The notes beneath the pieces were generated by a model. It ran no database searches. It was not told the origin of the DNA and worked only from the letters and a program-made list of their open reading frames with translations. This document shows positions 21,974 through 22,323 of a DNA stretch of 22,323 bases, piece after piece. Both the position numbers and the translations under genes were made by a program. Position 1 is the first letter of the stretch. Every line of letters starts with the position of its first letter. Source of the stretch: JBAXHO01 sp037138855 (GTDB taxonomy: Bacteria; Patescibacteriota; Dojkabacteria; B142; OLB20); the NCBI GenBank assembly GCA_037138855.1, contig JBAXHO010000030.1:1-22323 (forward strand), written 5' to 3'.

Positions 21974-22323
21974 TCACTTTTCCTTCCTCTTTGCCAGCAA
22001 TACTGAAACTCCAATTAGGGGGATTGCTCCTAGCATTATTGGAAGCGCATTTTGACCTGTTTGGATCAGCGACAAAAGTGACCCTGCTACTCTGGCACTT
22101 GAAAAATCCACCCACCCGAGATCCTCTGACCAGGCATATCCTGATATTCCACCAGTAGTTAAATTTACAGTCGCATTGCTGTTGTAGTTCGTAAAATCTA
22201 TCACTCCATCGGTATTGGATGTAGATGCAAGTCCAGAAATTCGTCCAGTTGTCAAATTCACTTTCGCAGGATTTAAGCCCCTATTATTATCAAAATCTAC
22301 CCAGCCCAACTCATCTGACCAGA
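21974..22323 (-). CDS. C-terminus of repeat-bearing, membrane-anchored surface protein (partial)
   Basis: Only the last 116 codons are inside the window; the gene runs off the right edge, so the start is not here. It contains repeats of the form VNLTTGxISG...GWVDF: SDELGWVDF, VNLTTGRISGLA, VNLTTGGISGYAWSEDLGWVDFS. After the repeats come a short linker (SLLSLIQTGQNALP), a membrane helix of about 18 residues and a positive tail, AKRKEK. That tripartite ending (polar motif, helix, basic tail) resembles a sorting or anchor signal, although no LPxTG is present. GWVDF repeats suggest an exported surface protein, possibly an adhesin or wall component. Confidence 0.8.
   Translation of the reverse strand, partial: WSDELGWVDFDNNRGLNPAKVNLTTGRISGLASTSNTDGVIDFTNYNSNATVNLTTGGISGYAWSEDLGWVDFSSARVAGSLLSLIQTGQNALPIMLGAIPLIGVSVLLAKRKEK

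Noticed and set aside
1..22323. tRNA, rRNA or transposase genes
   Set aside because: No cloverleaf with a TTCGA-type loop, no rRNA-like conserved core and no transposase motif was found on reading; a dedicated scan could still find a weak one.

Overview
The window is AT-rich and gene-dense, with 15 intact coding regions, one gene that runs off the right edge, two disrupted genes and two short gene remnants. I see no rRNA, tRNA, CRISPR array or transposase. The organism is uncertain. Small single-domain genes, an archaeal-type PEP carboxylase, SD-less AT-rich leaders, several secreted cytochrome b5 domains and a GWVDF-repeat surface protein fit an uncultured bacterium of the Patescibacteria (CPR) type. 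No marker gene proves this.

Layout: bases 1-376 are repeats (a heptamer array and hairpins). A minus-strand archaeal-type PEP carboxylase follows (377-1879), then a 441-base spacer with stacked hairpins and a palindrome. From 7375 down to 2321 lies a compact minus-strand gene series: a double cytochrome b5 surface protein, a MAPR-like b5 protein, a ferric-reductase-like flavocytochrome, a short b5 protein, an OmpR-type response regulator and its sensor kinase, with several 4-13 base overlaps. Upstream on the same strand are a HAD phosphatase, a Cys-rich stalked membrane protein and a third type of b5 protein that carries membrane helices with paired histidines (10060-11118). Near-identical palindromes separate these genes.

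From 11277 on the content is mixed: an HD-domain gene broken by an in-frame TAG, Maf, a GT1-like glycosyltransferase coupled to an orphan 7TM sensor kinase, a second HAD phosphatase, a DUF2130 protein, a DUF2007/zinc-ribbon protein, a frameshifted EamA gene behind a NUDIX hydrolase, two gene remnants, a SWIM zinc-finger protein, and the C-terminus of a repeat-bearing membrane-anchored surface protein.

The most notable system is the b5/flavocytochrome/two-component series. I infer that NAD(P)H electrons pass through FAD and two membrane haems to outward-facing b5 domains, and that the kinase-regulator pair controls or senses this. Five b5-like domains in four proteins are involved. Three of them share a Cys-x17-His pattern with a second Cys after the His, suggesting extracytoplasmic disulfides.
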